Made by a program: the position numbers and the translations under genes | Notes under the pieces: model-generated | What the model was told of the DNA's origin: nothing | Database searches by the model: none | The model's input: the letters and a program-made list of their open reading frames with translations, nothing else | Assembly (NCBI GenBank): GCA_910577115.1 | Contig: CAJTMC010000001.1 | Coordinates: 62,001-126,000 of the forward strand | Direction of reading: 5' to 3' | Source of the DNA: an uncultured Lachnospiraceae bacterium | GTDB lineage: Bacteria; Bacillota; Clostridia; Lachnospirales; Lachnospiraceae | DNA length: 64,000 nucleotides | Part shown: positions 1-8,870 of the stretch, one piece after another | How positions within the stretch are numbered: position 1 is the first letter of the stretch | How the letters are laid out: every line of letters begins with the position of its first letter

Positions 1-120
1 ATTTGTAAACATATACATATGCGCAATGAGTCCAAATAAGACTGCGGATAGAAACGCAATCTTAAATCTGCTGCTTATCCTCAAATAGACGTCCCGTACA
101 ACATCATCCACGCTTTTCAT
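1..120 (-). CDS. GtrII-type glucosyltransferase, N-terminal fragment (cut by window edge)
   Basis: Forty codons are visible from an ATG at 120 down to the window edge, still open. A GGGGAGG ribosome binding site sits just upstream. The peptide carries the segment FGLIAHMYMFTN, which matches LGIIAHLYMFMN in the complete GtrII-like gene at 3535-5097, preceded in both by a basic S(R)FK-AF stretch. It is therefore a second copy of the same membrane glucosyltransferase family (Pfam Glucos_trans_II), with the first transmembrane helix visible. Members of this family add glucosyl side groups to surface polysaccharide using an undecaprenyl-phosphate-linked donor. The gene follows a small membrane protein by 15 bases, so co-transcription is likely. 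The family call rests on similarity to the neighbour only. Confidence 0.72.
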   Translation of the reverse strand, partial: MKSVDDVVRDVYLRISSRFKIAFLSAVLFGLIAHMYMFTN

Positions 121-135
121 TTACGAACCTCCCCG

Positions 136-459
136 TTATTTTCTTTTTACTTCAACACTGATGTCAACCTTCTTTTTTATGACCAGAAACACAATTCCCA
201 TAGCAACGGACACTGCCAGCGAAAATAAAATTGCAGTATTTCCATATTGAATCTCTGTTATTCCGTTTGTCATATTGTCCACTCTTGTAATCCTTCCCAG
301 TGGCGCCATACAAAAATATACTGCCAGCATATCCAGCATCACATACATAAAATACGCGATCACTTCTTTGTACCACTTTTCATTTTTTGTGTCCGATTCT
401 TTTTGCGCCAGCAAATAAGTAATTGCTCCGCTTCCTGCCATTATTATATAAGTAAACAT
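136..459 (-). CDS. Small three-helix membrane protein, unknown function
   Basis: The product has 107 residues. Three hydrophobic segments are visible, at about residues 2-19, 32-55 and 74-97, and the C-terminus is basic (KKKVDISVEVKRK). I recognise no family. It lies between an OpgB/LtaS-like phosphoglycerol transferase and a GtrII-like glucosyltransferase, 15 bases from each, so it probably belongs to the same transcript. GtrII systems usually travel with a small GtrA flippase of about 120 residues with four helices. This protein is close in size, but has only three clear helices and no GtrA signature that I can see, so a flippase role is only a possibility. Start: ATG with AAGGA nine bases upstream. 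Confidence 0.7.
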   Translation of the reverse strand: MFTYIIMAGSGAITYLLAQKESDTKNEKWYKEVIAYFMYVMLDMLAVYFCMAPLGRITRVDNMTNGITEIQYGNTAILFSLAVSVAMGIVFLVIKKKVDISVEVKRK

Positions 460-474
460 ACGCTCTCATCCTTT

Positions 475-2034
475 CTATCTTTCCGGATATAAAATATAGT
501 TGTCATAAAAGTTAGACTTTTTATTTAATTCGTCAAACATCTCCTCATATCCATATTCCTCCGCCAGCGTGCTTTTCTCAGAGAACAGGTTCGTGCCAAG
601 TCCCATCCGGTCTCCCTCAATTTCCGCGCCCAATGCGGCTAAAACAGTCGGAAAATAATCCATCGTTGTAAACTTTCTGTTTTTCATCGTTACAGGTTCC
701 ACCGCCGCATTAATAAAAACGTTGTAAACCTTTCTCTCAATATTTCCTCTATGTTTGTCATAGTCATACTCTACAAGGAAACCTTCTTCCATACTGCTAT
801 GATCGCCTGTTATGCAGATCGTCGTATTTTCGTAAAAATCCTGCTGCTGTATCCACTCTATAAAATCATCCAGCTGATTTGACGCACACGCCCATACATT
901 CTGATATTGGGTTTCATATGTGTCCGGACACAGCCTGCATTTATATCCCCCTCCTGTATGTGTGTCCACTGTAAGCATTGAAAAGTTGAACGGCTCTCCC
1001 TGCGCAGCAAGCTCCAACAGCTTCTCTTTTGCATATTGATATAGTTTTTCATCTTCAAATCCCCATGTTTCTTCATAGTCCGCAGGTATTTTGCCGTCCT
1101 CTTTTGCAGTAAGATAATCCCATATCTCGTAACCTCCATGCTGGGTAAAATAATCGCGTCTTCCGCCAAATGTAAAGTCAGAACCTGCCATAAAGAAATT
1201 GTGGTATCCTTCCCGTTCAAGAATATCCCCAAGCGTTGTTGACCCCGGCATAAATGACACATACTTGTCCATTGTATTGTCTGTACCGTCTAAGGCATCA
1301 TCAAAATTAAACAGCTTTAAAGGAAGTCCTGACGTTTGTGCAACCAATCCGGCAATTGTCCATCCACATTGTGGTGCTACTGCTGCTCCTTCTATCAATT
1401 CTGACTGAGAAAAGCTGATATTGTTTCTTGCCAGCCCCGTCATTTCCGGTATAATATTAACCTCTAAAAGCCCGCCGTTTTCTTTGTCCTGAAAGGATGA
1501 TTCCGCCGACTCCATATAGATGCATATTAAATTTCTTTTTTCAGCAGGAAATGTAACATTGACCTCCGCAGCGTCCACATATTCCTTTTCAATAAACTCT
1601 GATGCCTGTATCTGATTGTACACAAAATCATAGACATTAAACTTTTCGTCTGCTGCGTTAACAATAATTGCAAGCCAAAACAGTATAATTGCTATCCACA
1701 CAATCCCGTTCAGGCGTAGCGGCAAAATAGGAAGCGTCCATTTTTTCTTGCCGAACGAAACGCTCACATGATATTGATTTTTCCACGGCAGAAAATATAA
1801 AGCCAACTCTATTCCAAAGCCTATTAATGTTGGCAGAAACGCATTTATAAAATACGAATAAAAATAGGAACTTGCCGTGCCTTTTAACGGCATATTAAGT
1901 GTAAATACAATTTCACTCAACCCAATATTTCCAAAATTTGCAGCACACCATACCATACTAAAATAAATTAAAAATACCCAAAACACTACCAATTGTATGA
2001 TGACATGCTTTAATATCCCGAAAAATCTTTTCAC
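475..2034 (-). CDS. OpgB/LtaS-like membrane phosphoglycerol transferase (sulfatase fold)
   Basis: The product has 519 residues: N-terminal transmembrane helices (about 8-35, 55-82 and 109-128), then an extracytoplasmic sulfatase-type domain from about 165 to 480. Ligands expected for the LtaS/OpgB family are visible: E175 in YMES, the nucleophilic Thr T226 in CGWTIAG, H359 in DTHTGG, and D411/H412 in GDHSSM. The GWTIAG context is closer to OpgB (MdoB), which transfers phosphoglycerol to glucans, than to lipoteichoic acid synthases. In this locus the likely job is adding phosphoglycerol from phosphatidylglycerol to a surface glycan. The adjacent GDPD-like gene fits the same chemistry. ATG start. 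The enzyme class is well supported; the acceptor is unknown. Confidence 0.85.
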   Translation of the reverse strand: MKRFFGILKHVIIQLVVFWVFLIYFSMVWCAANFGNIGLSEIVFTLNMPLKGTASSYFYSYFINAFLPTLIGFGIELALYFLPWKNQYHVSVSFGKKKWTLPILPLRLNGIVWIAIILFWLAIIVNAADEKFNVYDFVYNQIQASEFIEKEYVDAAEVNVTFPAEKRNLICIYMESAESSFQDKENGGLLEVNIIPEMTGLARNNISFSQSELIEGAAVAPQCGWTIAGLVAQTSGLPLKLFNFDDALDGTDNTMDKYVSFMPGSTTLGDILEREGYHNFFMAGSDFTFGGRRDYFTQHGGYEIWDYLTAKEDGKIPADYEETWGFEDEKLYQYAKEKLLELAAQGEPFNFSMLTVDTHTGGGYKCRLCPDTYETQYQNVWACASNQLDDFIEWIQQQDFYENTTICITGDHSSMEEGFLVEYDYDKHRGNIERKVYNVFINAAVEPVTMKNRKFTTMDYFPTVLAALGAEIEGDRMGLGTNLFSEKSTLAEEYGYEEMFDELNKKSNFYDNYILYPER

Positions 2035-2064
2035 GAATCCATACCTCCATGTTTTTTTACGATC

Positions 2065-3513
2065 TTAAAGTGATATATAATGAGAAATCACAAATAAAAA
2101 CGTGGGTATCCACGAAATTCCGGCATTGAAAATCATTCTGAGTATTGCATACGGTCTTACTAAAACAGTTTCACTTTTTTTCATTTTTCCCGGAAGGCTT
2201 ATGGCAAGACAAGCTCCAATACAGAGCACAAATCCTGCAAAAAGCACCCCATAAGACTCGTCCAATCCCACTCCGGCGCCAAAACGTTCTAATGTAATCA
2301 GATTTTGCGGATACCCAAATATTTGGTCCAGAACCATTCCCTTTGCCCAGTAGCTCTCATATACCCAATAATTTGATCCAAACTGGCTTAAAATCAGACA
2401 TAGCATTCCTACGGTTTCAAATAAAATCAGCTGCTGAAAACGGCTTGAATTATACGCAAGGAGAATTGCCATAAACGGTGCCAGATGGATAAACCAATAC
2501 GGATTACTGTCAAATGATATAAACAGTACAAACATTGACAATGTCGGTATGAAAACAGAATACTGTTCCCGTTCCATATCATCCCTGAGTTCTTTTAAAT
2601 AGCAGAAAACGCATATCCCTCCTATTAGAAGCACGATAACCGGAACCGCACTGTTATACAGCGGCGCTTTTACACCCAGAAAGGCCTCCATAAAACGGCC
2701 TCTCACTTCATCTTTGACCTGCATAGCCTCTGTTCCTTTCGGAAATGGCAATCCGGAAAGAACTGTGATGGCAAATACAAGAATCGTATCTATGGCAATT
2801 TTTAAAGGATTTTTCTCAATCAACATAATAAGCGGCAGAAATATAAACAACGGAAACTGTTTAAAACTCACTGCAATTGAAAAAAAGAGCAAAAATTTCC
2901 ATCTCTGTTTTTTTTGGAAATAATATATCGCCAGCAGCGTAAACGGCATCCCAAGCACGTCAAGCTGTCCTGCAATACCAATCTCCGCAAAAACAAGCGC
3001 CGAGGACAGAAACAGAAATGCAGCCCACTTTGCCATCACCCGATCAATGCCAATATTTTTGCAAATTTTACAGATCAAATATGCGACAATCGCAAGCGCC
3101 ACAAAATAGAGCGACTTTGAATACAGCATGATCCACATATTTGATGTCTCCTCAATGCCAAATCTGCTGCAAATAAGCCATATTGGAAGTCCCCATATTC
3201 CCAGACAAACATACACCGGAAAGTCATAAATCACTTCATATGCCCCTCCAATACCATTCTCCCTGTAATATGCAAGCATTCCGTTTGAATAGTCATAAAA
3301 GTTATGGAGTCCGCCGCCTTCCGTAATACTTTTCCAGAAATTGACCCCATAATGTACAAATGCTTTTGTATCCCCATACATCATGGTTACAAACGGAACC
3401 AGAAACACTAGAAAAAGAAGCAGATATTCTGCAAGTACAGGCTCCTTTTGCACAAATAGCAAATCATGCACTGTTTTAATTATATTTTTCCTTTCTTTTT
3501 GTAAACCTGCCAT
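2065..3513 (-). CDS. GT-C-fold membrane glycosyltransferase (mannosyltransferase-like)
   Basis: The product has 482 residues and about ten hydrophobic segments. Visible GT-C hallmarks are an acidic residue in the first external loop (MMYGDTKAF) and the segment AGQLDVLGMPFTLLAIYYF, which resembles the GQxD loop of ALG6/PIG-M/GT87-type enzymes using polyprenyl-phosphate sugars. It probably transfers one sugar to a lipid-linked or surface glycan on the outer face of the membrane. I chose ATG 3513 over an upstream GTG at 3528 because AGGAGGG lies four bases before the ATG. It sits between the GtrII-like gene (21 bases upstream) and the OpgB-like gene, clearly in one operon. Donor and acceptor cannot be read from the sequence. 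Confidence 0.78.
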   Translation of the reverse strand: MAGLQKERKNIIKTVHDLLFVQKEPVLAEYLLLFLVFLVPFVTMMYGDTKAFVHYGVNFWKSITEGGGLHNFYDYSNGMLAYYRENGIGGAYEVIYDFPVYVCLGIWGLPIWLICSRFGIEETSNMWIMLYSKSLYFVALAIVAYLICKICKNIGIDRVMAKWAAFLFLSSALVFAEIGIAGQLDVLGMPFTLLAIYYFQKKQRWKFLLFFSIAVSFKQFPLFIFLPLIMLIEKNPLKIAIDTILVFAITVLSGLPFPKGTEAMQVKDEVRGRFMEAFLGVKAPLYNSAVPVIVLLIGGICVFCYLKELRDDMEREQYSVFIPTLSMFVLFISFDSNPYWFIHLAPFMAILLAYNSSRFQQLILFETVGMLCLILSQFGSNYWVYESYWAKGMVLDQIFGYPQNLITLERFGAGVGLDESYGVLFAGFVLCIGACLAISLPGKMKKSETVLVRPYAILRMIFNAGISWIPTFLFVISHYISL

Positions 3514-3534
3514 ATTCCCTCCTGACACCCTTCT

Positions 3535-5097
3535 TTAATCCGAAAATTTAACCACGACAGTATGATCAACAATTTTCATGGAGCCTTTTGCCGGATACAC
3601 CGGCATTTGCATGATTTCTTCTTTATTTGTATCGATTTCTACAAGTTCCGTATCAAATCCACAATAATATTTCAGAAAATACTCTATGCTGTATGCCTGA
3701 GCCATTACCGCATCCCGTCCGCTCATGTCAAATACTTCCATAACCCGGTTTTTATACAGACTTTTATCTTCTATGGCATCATATCCTATGAATGCCGTCT
3801 TCATTTCCGGCTCGTAACCTTCCAGCTCTTTGATCTGTGTAATGACAGTTCCATAGTATCCCGATGCCTGTTCAAATCCCAAATCCAAGCTTAGATACTG
3901 CGCGTTTGCAAAATGGCAGTAACTCATAATTCCGGCTGCCGCCACAAATACCATCCCCCACTCCATCAGCACGACATTACTATAGTGTTGTGTATTAAGC
4001 ACCTTTTTATGTCGATCAATCAGGCATACCGGCAGAATAATAAGATTTACATAAGAAAACCGCATCAGTGAATACACGTCGCCGCATACAAGATATATAC
4101 TGTTTATTGCAACAATAAAAACAACTGCCATAACCAGCATTTCTGCTGCTTTCAGATGCTGTTTTTCCTTCACAAACATTTTGATCCATAAGATAATAAG
4201 TATTCCTGACAGAACAAACAAAAAAAGGTACATCAGTTTTGTAACATAGTTATAACTTAGCTCTAAATTATTATTATAAGCCAGTCCAAAAAAATCAAGG
4301 AATATCTTTTTTATCATTTCCGAAAAAGGAACTCCCGAAAAATTTCCGATTGTATCAATCCCTTTGTAATCTGCCAGCTCCTGATTTGTGACCGCTAATG
4401 ATATTTTGGTAATCAGAAGATAGCATACTCCTCCTGACAAAAGCTGGGCAAGATAATAAAAAGAACACTTCACGATTTTGAAATAGTCCGTTTCATGCTC
4501 CGTAATCATCAGCATAATCACAATAACATATATTGTTGCCACAAATGGGATATACGCCTGATAAATCCCCATGGAACAGGCCAGCATAAGGGATGCCAGC
4601 ACAAAATACCGCTTTGCCCTGATTGTCATATAAACTGCACAAACCGCCAAAAATAAAGCAATCGCATAATACGGCGCAGTAAACATAAAGAAAAACGTTG
4701 CTGTCCAGCTCGGATATACGGCCATGGCTGCTCCGATTAACACATTGCCTGCGGCACTCTTTATCTGAAGCAAATCTGCTGTCAGTCCTGCCGACAACGC
4801 AATAAACACAAGCGTAATCAAACCATTTGCCCACGGAAGACTGTAGACAAAATCCAAATGGTATGCCAATGCCCCCAAAACCCACAGAAACCATCTTCCA
4901 AGTCTGAATGTGGCACCAAATTCGTTCAGACTCATGTCATCATAATTCGGTAATTTGTTCATAAACATGTATAAATGTGCAATAATGCCCAAAATCATTG
5001 CTGCCGCAAATGCTGTTTTAAATGATCTTGAAACATTGAAGTATCTTTCATCCGGCATTTCATCTATGGACCGTAGTTTTTTCAAAATGTCTGCCAC
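3535..5097 (-). CDS. GtrII-type membrane glucosyltransferase
   Basis: The product has about 520 residues and about eleven transmembrane helices, starting with FAAAMILGIIAHLYMFMN. It continues with LPNYDDMSLNEFGATFRLGRW, a charged first external loop typical of Glucos_trans_II (GtrII) proteins, and ends in a soluble domain of about 120 residues. Family members transfer glucosyl residues from a polyprenyl-phosphate donor to O-antigen or capsule repeat units. The start is uncertain. The 5097 codon is GTG with AAAGG directly against it, whereas TTG at 5085 has the same site 11 bases upstream; the paralogue at 1-120 also has a shorter N-terminus. The next gene downstream starts 21 bases after its stop. 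Confidence 0.8.
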   Translation of the reverse strand: MADILKKLRSIDEMPDERYFNVSRSFKTAFAAAMILGIIAHLYMFMNKLPNYDDMSLNEFGATFRLGRWFLWVLGALAYHLDFVYSLPWANGLITLVFIALSAGLTADLLQIKSAAGNVLIGAAMAVYPSWTATFFFMFTAPYYAIALFLAVCAVYMTIRAKRYFVLASLMLACSMGIYQAYIPFVATIYVIVIMLMITEHETDYFKIVKCSFYYLAQLLSGGVCYLLITKISLAVTNQELADYKGIDTIGNFSGVPFSEMIKKIFLDFFGLAYNNNLELSYNYVTKLMYLFLFVLSGILIILWIKMFVKEKQHLKAAEMLVMAVVFIVAINSIYLVCGDVYSLMRFSYVNLIILPVCLIDRHKKVLNTQHYSNVVLMEWGMVFVAAAGIMSYCHFANAQYLSLDLGFEQASGYYGTVITQIKELEGYEPEMKTAFIGYDAIEDKSLYKNRVMEVFDMSGRDAVMAQAYSIEYFLKYYCGFDTELVEIDTNKEEIMQMPVYPAKGSMKIVDHTVVVKFSD

Positions 5098-5133
5098 CTT
5101 TCGTTGAGCGGGTCATCCCCGTTATTTTTATAT

Positions 5134-6222
5134 CTATAAGTCCCTATCCGTTATTATATCAGTATAGATTCCATTGACTCCCATTTTAAAGTATTTATCC
5201 GCCTCTTCCATATCATTCACTGTATGGATGTATACATTTCTTTCATAGCGGTCTGCAATTGCTTTCATTTCAGGCGAAATTCTATTCGTTCCAATTGCAA
5301 TTGTTTCGATTCCATTATTAACGCAAAAACGGCAGACATCCCTAGTAATTCCCAGCCAGTCGTCATTGTAAAAGCGCCAGTACATTGTAAAAATATAATT
5401 ATCAAAATGATATATGCCGTTAACAATCTCATACATTTCTTCATTGTACACCTGCACGATAATCCTGTCTAATATTTCCTCACAGCCTAACTGTTGTGTC
5501 GTATCAACCATAACCATAAACTGTCTGTATATTTCTTCATTCTCTGTACTCTTTGTATCCGTTACAATCCACAGATCCGGATATTTTATCATAATCCCGC
5601 AAAGCTGCTCAAAACTCAGCGGTGTATACTTTCCCAAAAGTTTTGCATTTAAAAACTGTTCTTTATCAGGCGGAAAAGCTTCTGATATACCATCCTGCAC
5701 AGGCGTATCCCAGTCATGCTTAAGCACCAGCTGGTCATCTGTCGTAAGAATCAAATCCACTTCCATTGTCCTTCTTCCTAATGTATAGTTATACTCAAAA
5801 GCTTCCAATGATCCTGTGTAATTATCATTATTTATGGCTCCAAAAGAATGACCTATCGTTTTTGTCTGCTCCCATGTGCCTTGTGATAAATCTCTATAAA
5901 AACTACTGTTATTTATGTAAAGACCTATCACAATCACTATGATACAGATACCATCTATTATGACTTGAACGTTAAACGTTTTGAGCCAATCAGCAGATAC
6001 CCGTTTGCATAAGAGGCAGATGACGTACCCCCCCCCTGTATCTACAAAGGCTAATATGACAAGAGACATTGCATATATCAGATTGTCCGCAAATTGATTT
6101 TTTAAGTCATACATCAACAGTAGATATGTTTCACCGCTAATAAGATTAATCACTGTAATTTCCAACACAAATACGGCTATAACGCCCAATATCCATGTCA
6201 GCATTTTCAAATATGCATTCAT
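5134..6222 (-). CDS. Membrane-anchored glycerophosphodiester phosphodiesterase-like protein
   Basis: The product has 362 residues. Three hydrophobic segments (about 8-31, 48-73 and 85-104) precede a GDPD-type TIM barrel (about 120-360). Catalytic-site elements are visible: H125 (TIGHS), E154 and D156 (TMEVDLILT) and H169 (LKHDW), plus a C-terminal GVNGIYTD. The usual HRG is GHS and the usual ENT is NYT, so substrate use may differ from standard GDPDs. The fold cleaves glycerophosphodiesters, and next to an OpgB/LtaS-like enzyme a role in trimming or recycling glycerophosphate groups is plausible. A run of nine G residues in the coding strand (6028-6036) encodes three glycines near residue 63 and could slip. 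The gene looks AT-rich compared with genes at 17-27 kb. Confidence 0.8.
   Translation of the reverse strand: MNAYLKMLTWILGVIAVFVLEITVINLISGETYLLLMYDLKNQFADNLIYAMSLVILAFVDTGGGYVICLLCKRVSADWLKTFNVQVIIDGICIIVIVIGLYINNSSFYRDLSQGTWEQTKTIGHSFGAINNDNYTGSLEAFEYNYTLGRRTMEVDLILTTDDQLVLKHDWDTPVQDGISEAFPPDKEQFLNAKLLGKYTPLSFEQLCGIMIKYPDLWIVTDTKSTENEEIYRQFMVMVDTTQQLGCEEILDRIIVQVYNEEMYEIVNGIYHFDNYIFTMYWRFYNDDWLGITRDVCRFCVNNGIETIAIGTNRISPEMKAIADRYERNVYIHTVNDMEEADKYFKMGVNGIYTDIITDRDL
6028..6036 (-). repeat. Nine-G homopolymer inside the GDPD-like gene
   Basis: The plus strand reads nine C in a row, so the coding strand has G9, spelling three GGG glycine codons within DTGGGYV. The reading frame is intact in this sequence. 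Runs this long are classical slippage sites: a one-base change would truncate the protein shortly after its second membrane segment. Confidence 0.9.
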
Positions 6223-6254
6223 CTTATCATTCCTTTTTCTTTATCCGCAAAACC

Positions 6255-8009
6255 TCACGCTTCTTCAAATACCTCTTCCTTATTTCTAAGCATAACCGTT
6301 CCGTTTCCGACCTCATAAATCTTATCACACTTCCTAATTGTGGTAAGTCTGTGGGCAATCACAATCAGCGTTCTTGTGCCATGAAGGCTGTCTATGGCAT
6401 TCATCACTTCTTTTTCCGTATCGTTATCCAATGCCGAGGTCGCTTCATCCAGTATCAGTACCTGCGGATCTCCGTACAATGCGCGGGCAATGCCGATTCT
6501 TTGACGTTGTCCTCCGGAAAGTTTCACGCCGCGGTCTCCTATCACAGTATCAAGTCCGTCGGGCAGGCTTTTCACAAACGCTTCGAGCTGGGCCTCACGC
6601 AACGCTTTCCAAAGCATAGTTTCATTTATCTCGTCTTTTTCCACGCCAAACGCAATATTGGAGCGAATGGTATCGTCCATAAGATAGATTGCCTGCGGAA
6701 TATAGCCGATGCTCGCATGCCATGCCTCCATATCTTCCCGAATATCCTTTCCATCCACAAAAATACCGCCGCTTTGTGGCTCCAAGACGCCCAAAATAAC
6801 ATCCGCAAGCGTCGATTTTCCCGCACCTGATGCGCCAATTAACGCTACCGATGTATTGTTTTTAATCTCCAAATCAAGATTTTCAAGAACGCTTTTGTCA
6901 GCATTCGGATACCGGAAGGTTATCTTTTTCGCGGAAATACCGTTTTGAATGACAATCGGCTCCGCTTTCTTGTTTTCATTGCCGGTCTTTTTATGAAGTC
7001 TCTCTATTTCTGTCAAGTCATCATAGAGCACATCAATTGCAGGTCTGTTAAACATCATCGCGCTCATATATCCGGAAATCCTGTTAAACGACGGAAGCAT
7101 TCTAAACGCCGCTATTGCAAACGCCGATAAAGCTGGAATAAACTCCGTTAAATTTGTATCAAACGTATATACCTTTACTGCCATCGTAAGCAAAAGCCCG
7201 CTGATACAGACGGTCTCCATAATCGGGCGCGGAACAAATGTGAGCATTGACTGCTGCCTTTGCAGAACAGTAAACCTGCGGTATGTCTTTTCATAATTTT
7301 TCAGGAAAAAATCTTCCTTATTCATTACCTTGATTTCCTTAATACCCGAAAAGGATTGTAATACCCATTTGGTAAGGCGGATGCTGACGCTTCGATTCTC
7401 CTGTCCTTTTTTCACAAGCGTTTTTTTGAACACAACGCCGACAAGAATTGCAAACACAAAAACAAGCGCTGCAACAACAAGCGTCGTCATAACGTCAATG
7501 CGGATTAAAAATACGGCGAGCACAACGCATACGCTTGCCTCTGCAAGAAACTGCATCGCATTCAGCACTACCGTGTAGAAACCGTTTACATCCTCCGTAA
7601 CATTCCTTTGCAGTTCCGCCACATTTCTTGACACATGGAACAGATAATTCTGATGCATATACGCATTCATCATTTTTACGGCAAGCCGCCTTTGATTGTT
7701 GAAAATAAATCGGTACTGCAAATCGTACATCATGGTAATATACGCATTTTTTACAATGTATACAAGCACCAGAACCAGTGCCAGAAATACAATAATCTGT
7801 TTGGTGTCATAAATGCCAAATATCTCAGTTACAAGAACAATATACCACTTATCATTCATTGTTTCAGGACTGACCGCTACGGAAAGCAGCGGCATAATTG
7901 CCGACACTCCCAAAAGCTCAAACAAAGCCCCCGCCAGTATCACAATGAGCATGACCGCTAATTTTATTTTCTGTTCGCTGTCCAAAATATATTTTATCTT
8001 TTTATACAT
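6255..8009 (-). CDS. PglK/MsbA-like ABC exporter (fused permease-ATPase)
   Basis: The product has 584 residues: a six-helix permease half (about 15-320) and an ATPase domain (about 350-575). Motifs are complete: Walker A GASGAGKST at 392-400, signature LSGGQ at 497-501, Walker B VLILDE with D521/E522, and H-loop H553. The N-terminal ELLGVSAIMPLLS block is typical of half-transporters that flip lipid-linked oligosaccharides (PglK type) or lipids. No Wzx protein is visible in this glycan locus, so this exporter is a good candidate for flipping the polyprenyl-linked repeat unit. It is clearly paralogous to the exporter at 25937-27679, with the same opening and the same ATPase surroundings. It probably works as a homodimer, though a heterodimer of the two cannot be excluded. 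Confidence 0.88.
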   Translation of the reverse strand: MYKKIKYILDSEQKIKLAVMLIVILAGALFELLGVSAIMPLLSVAVSPETMNDKWYIVLVTEIFGIYDTKQIIVFLALVLVLVYIVKNAYITMMYDLQYRFIFNNQRRLAVKMMNAYMHQNYLFHVSRNVAELQRNVTEDVNGFYTVVLNAMQFLAEASVCVVLAVFLIRIDVMTTLVVAALVFVFAILVGVVFKKTLVKKGQENRSVSIRLTKWVLQSFSGIKEIKVMNKEDFFLKNYEKTYRRFTVLQRQQSMLTFVPRPIMETVCISGLLLTMAVKVYTFDTNLTEFIPALSAFAIAAFRMLPSFNRISGYMSAMMFNRPAIDVLYDDLTEIERLHKKTGNENKKAEPIVIQNGISAKKITFRYPNADKSVLENLDLEIKNNTSVALIGASGAGKSTLADVILGVLEPQSGGIFVDGKDIREDMEAWHASIGYIPQAIYLMDDTIRSNIAFGVEKDEINETMLWKALREAQLEAFVKSLPDGLDTVIGDRGVKLSGGQRQRIGIARALYGDPQVLILDEATSALDNDTEKEVMNAIDSLHGTRTLIVIAHRLTTIRKCDKIYEVGNGTVMLRNKEEVFEEA

Positions 8010-8030
8010 AGGTCTGCTTTTTCTCCAATT

Positions 8031-8870
8031 TTAGTCCGGTTTGTAAAAACGCGTTATCTCCTCGTCCGTTCTTGGCCGTTTTTTCATATACGCATCATAA
8101 TCTTTAAAATAATGTCCCATATCCCATGCCTGATACCCTCTTTCATGTAAGTCGCAGACGAGCACCTTCGCTGTTGGCCCAAGTATAACGCACACAAGCC
8201 GTTGGGGATCTGTTTTTAATGCTGCCGCTAAAATCTTCTCATATTCTGCATACGCATTCTTTTTGGGCGCTGTTATAATCGTTACCGTTTTGCAGACGTC
8301 ATACGCTTTATATTCCAACTTATCGAGCACACCCTCACCGCAGATTACGGTGATATCCCTGTCTCTTAGCAAATTCTGCATACGCTCATAGTATCGCTTA
8401 AAATCATATTTTTCGTAAGTCTGATAAACCTGCGTTATTGCAGTATCTATATAAGTGATCTTCTTACTGCAGTGTTCACAAAGGAATTTCCGCTGCCCCG
8501 ATAATGTTTTTGCAAACTTTGCAACAAAATCATTTAAATTTTTCACAGGATGCATGTAATAATATGGAATCCCTATTTTTAACTCCTTCTTATCTGTTTT
8601 TAAAAACGCTTTCAGCCGTCCGGCAAGATTTTCATCATATGATTGAAACGGTATGGACTCCCCGTTCATAATGGCAATTTCACCGTCACCATACCTGAGG
8701 AAGCTGATTTTTTCCTTTTCAATAAGGTCTAATGTTTCATCTGTATTTAAAATATGCAGTCGTTCTGCATAGCTTCCCTTTTCATAACGCCTGCTTTCCA
8801 TCGAACGGTATATCCGCCGCGGAAGGTACAAAATCTTTCCGATCACTGCACTGATTGTCCACTTCTTCAT
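8031..8870 (-). CDS. GT-D-fold glycosyltransferase (DUF1792 type)
   Basis: The product has 279 residues. The segment FLRYGDGEIAIMNG (about 57-70) carries the RYGDGE signature of the GT-D domain, a metal-independent glycosyltransferase fold described for DUF1792 in streptococcal serine-rich-repeat glycoprotein glycosylation. A basic N-terminal stretch with aromatic residues (KILYLPRRIYRSMESRRYEK) could bring it to the membrane. Later parts include ITVICGEGVLDKLEY and VCVILGPTAKVLVCDL, Rossmann-like strands. The start overlaps the stop of the acetyltransferase gene as ATGA (8867-8870), implying translational coupling. It probably adds a sugar, commonly glucose in characterised members, in glycan or glycoprotein assembly. 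The donor is not predictable here. Confidence 0.78.
   Translation of the reverse strand: MKKWTISAVIGKILYLPRRIYRSMESRRYEKGSYAERLHILNTDETLDLIEKEKISFLRYGDGEIAIMNGESIPFQSYDENLAGRLKAFLKTDKKELKIGIPYYYMHPVKNLNDFVAKFAKTLSGQRKFLCEHCSKKITYIDTAITQVYQTYEKYDFKRYYERMQNLLRDRDITVICGEGVLDKLEYKAYDVCKTVTIITAPKKNAYAEYEKILAAALKTDPQRLVCVILGPTAKVLVCDLHERGYQAWDMGHYFKDYDAYMKKRPRTDEEITRFYKPD

Noticed and set aside
6195..6830. Plus-strand open frame of 211 codons
   Set aside because: It mirrors the ATPase end of the ABC exporter; no domain or RBS, and low-complexity residue use.
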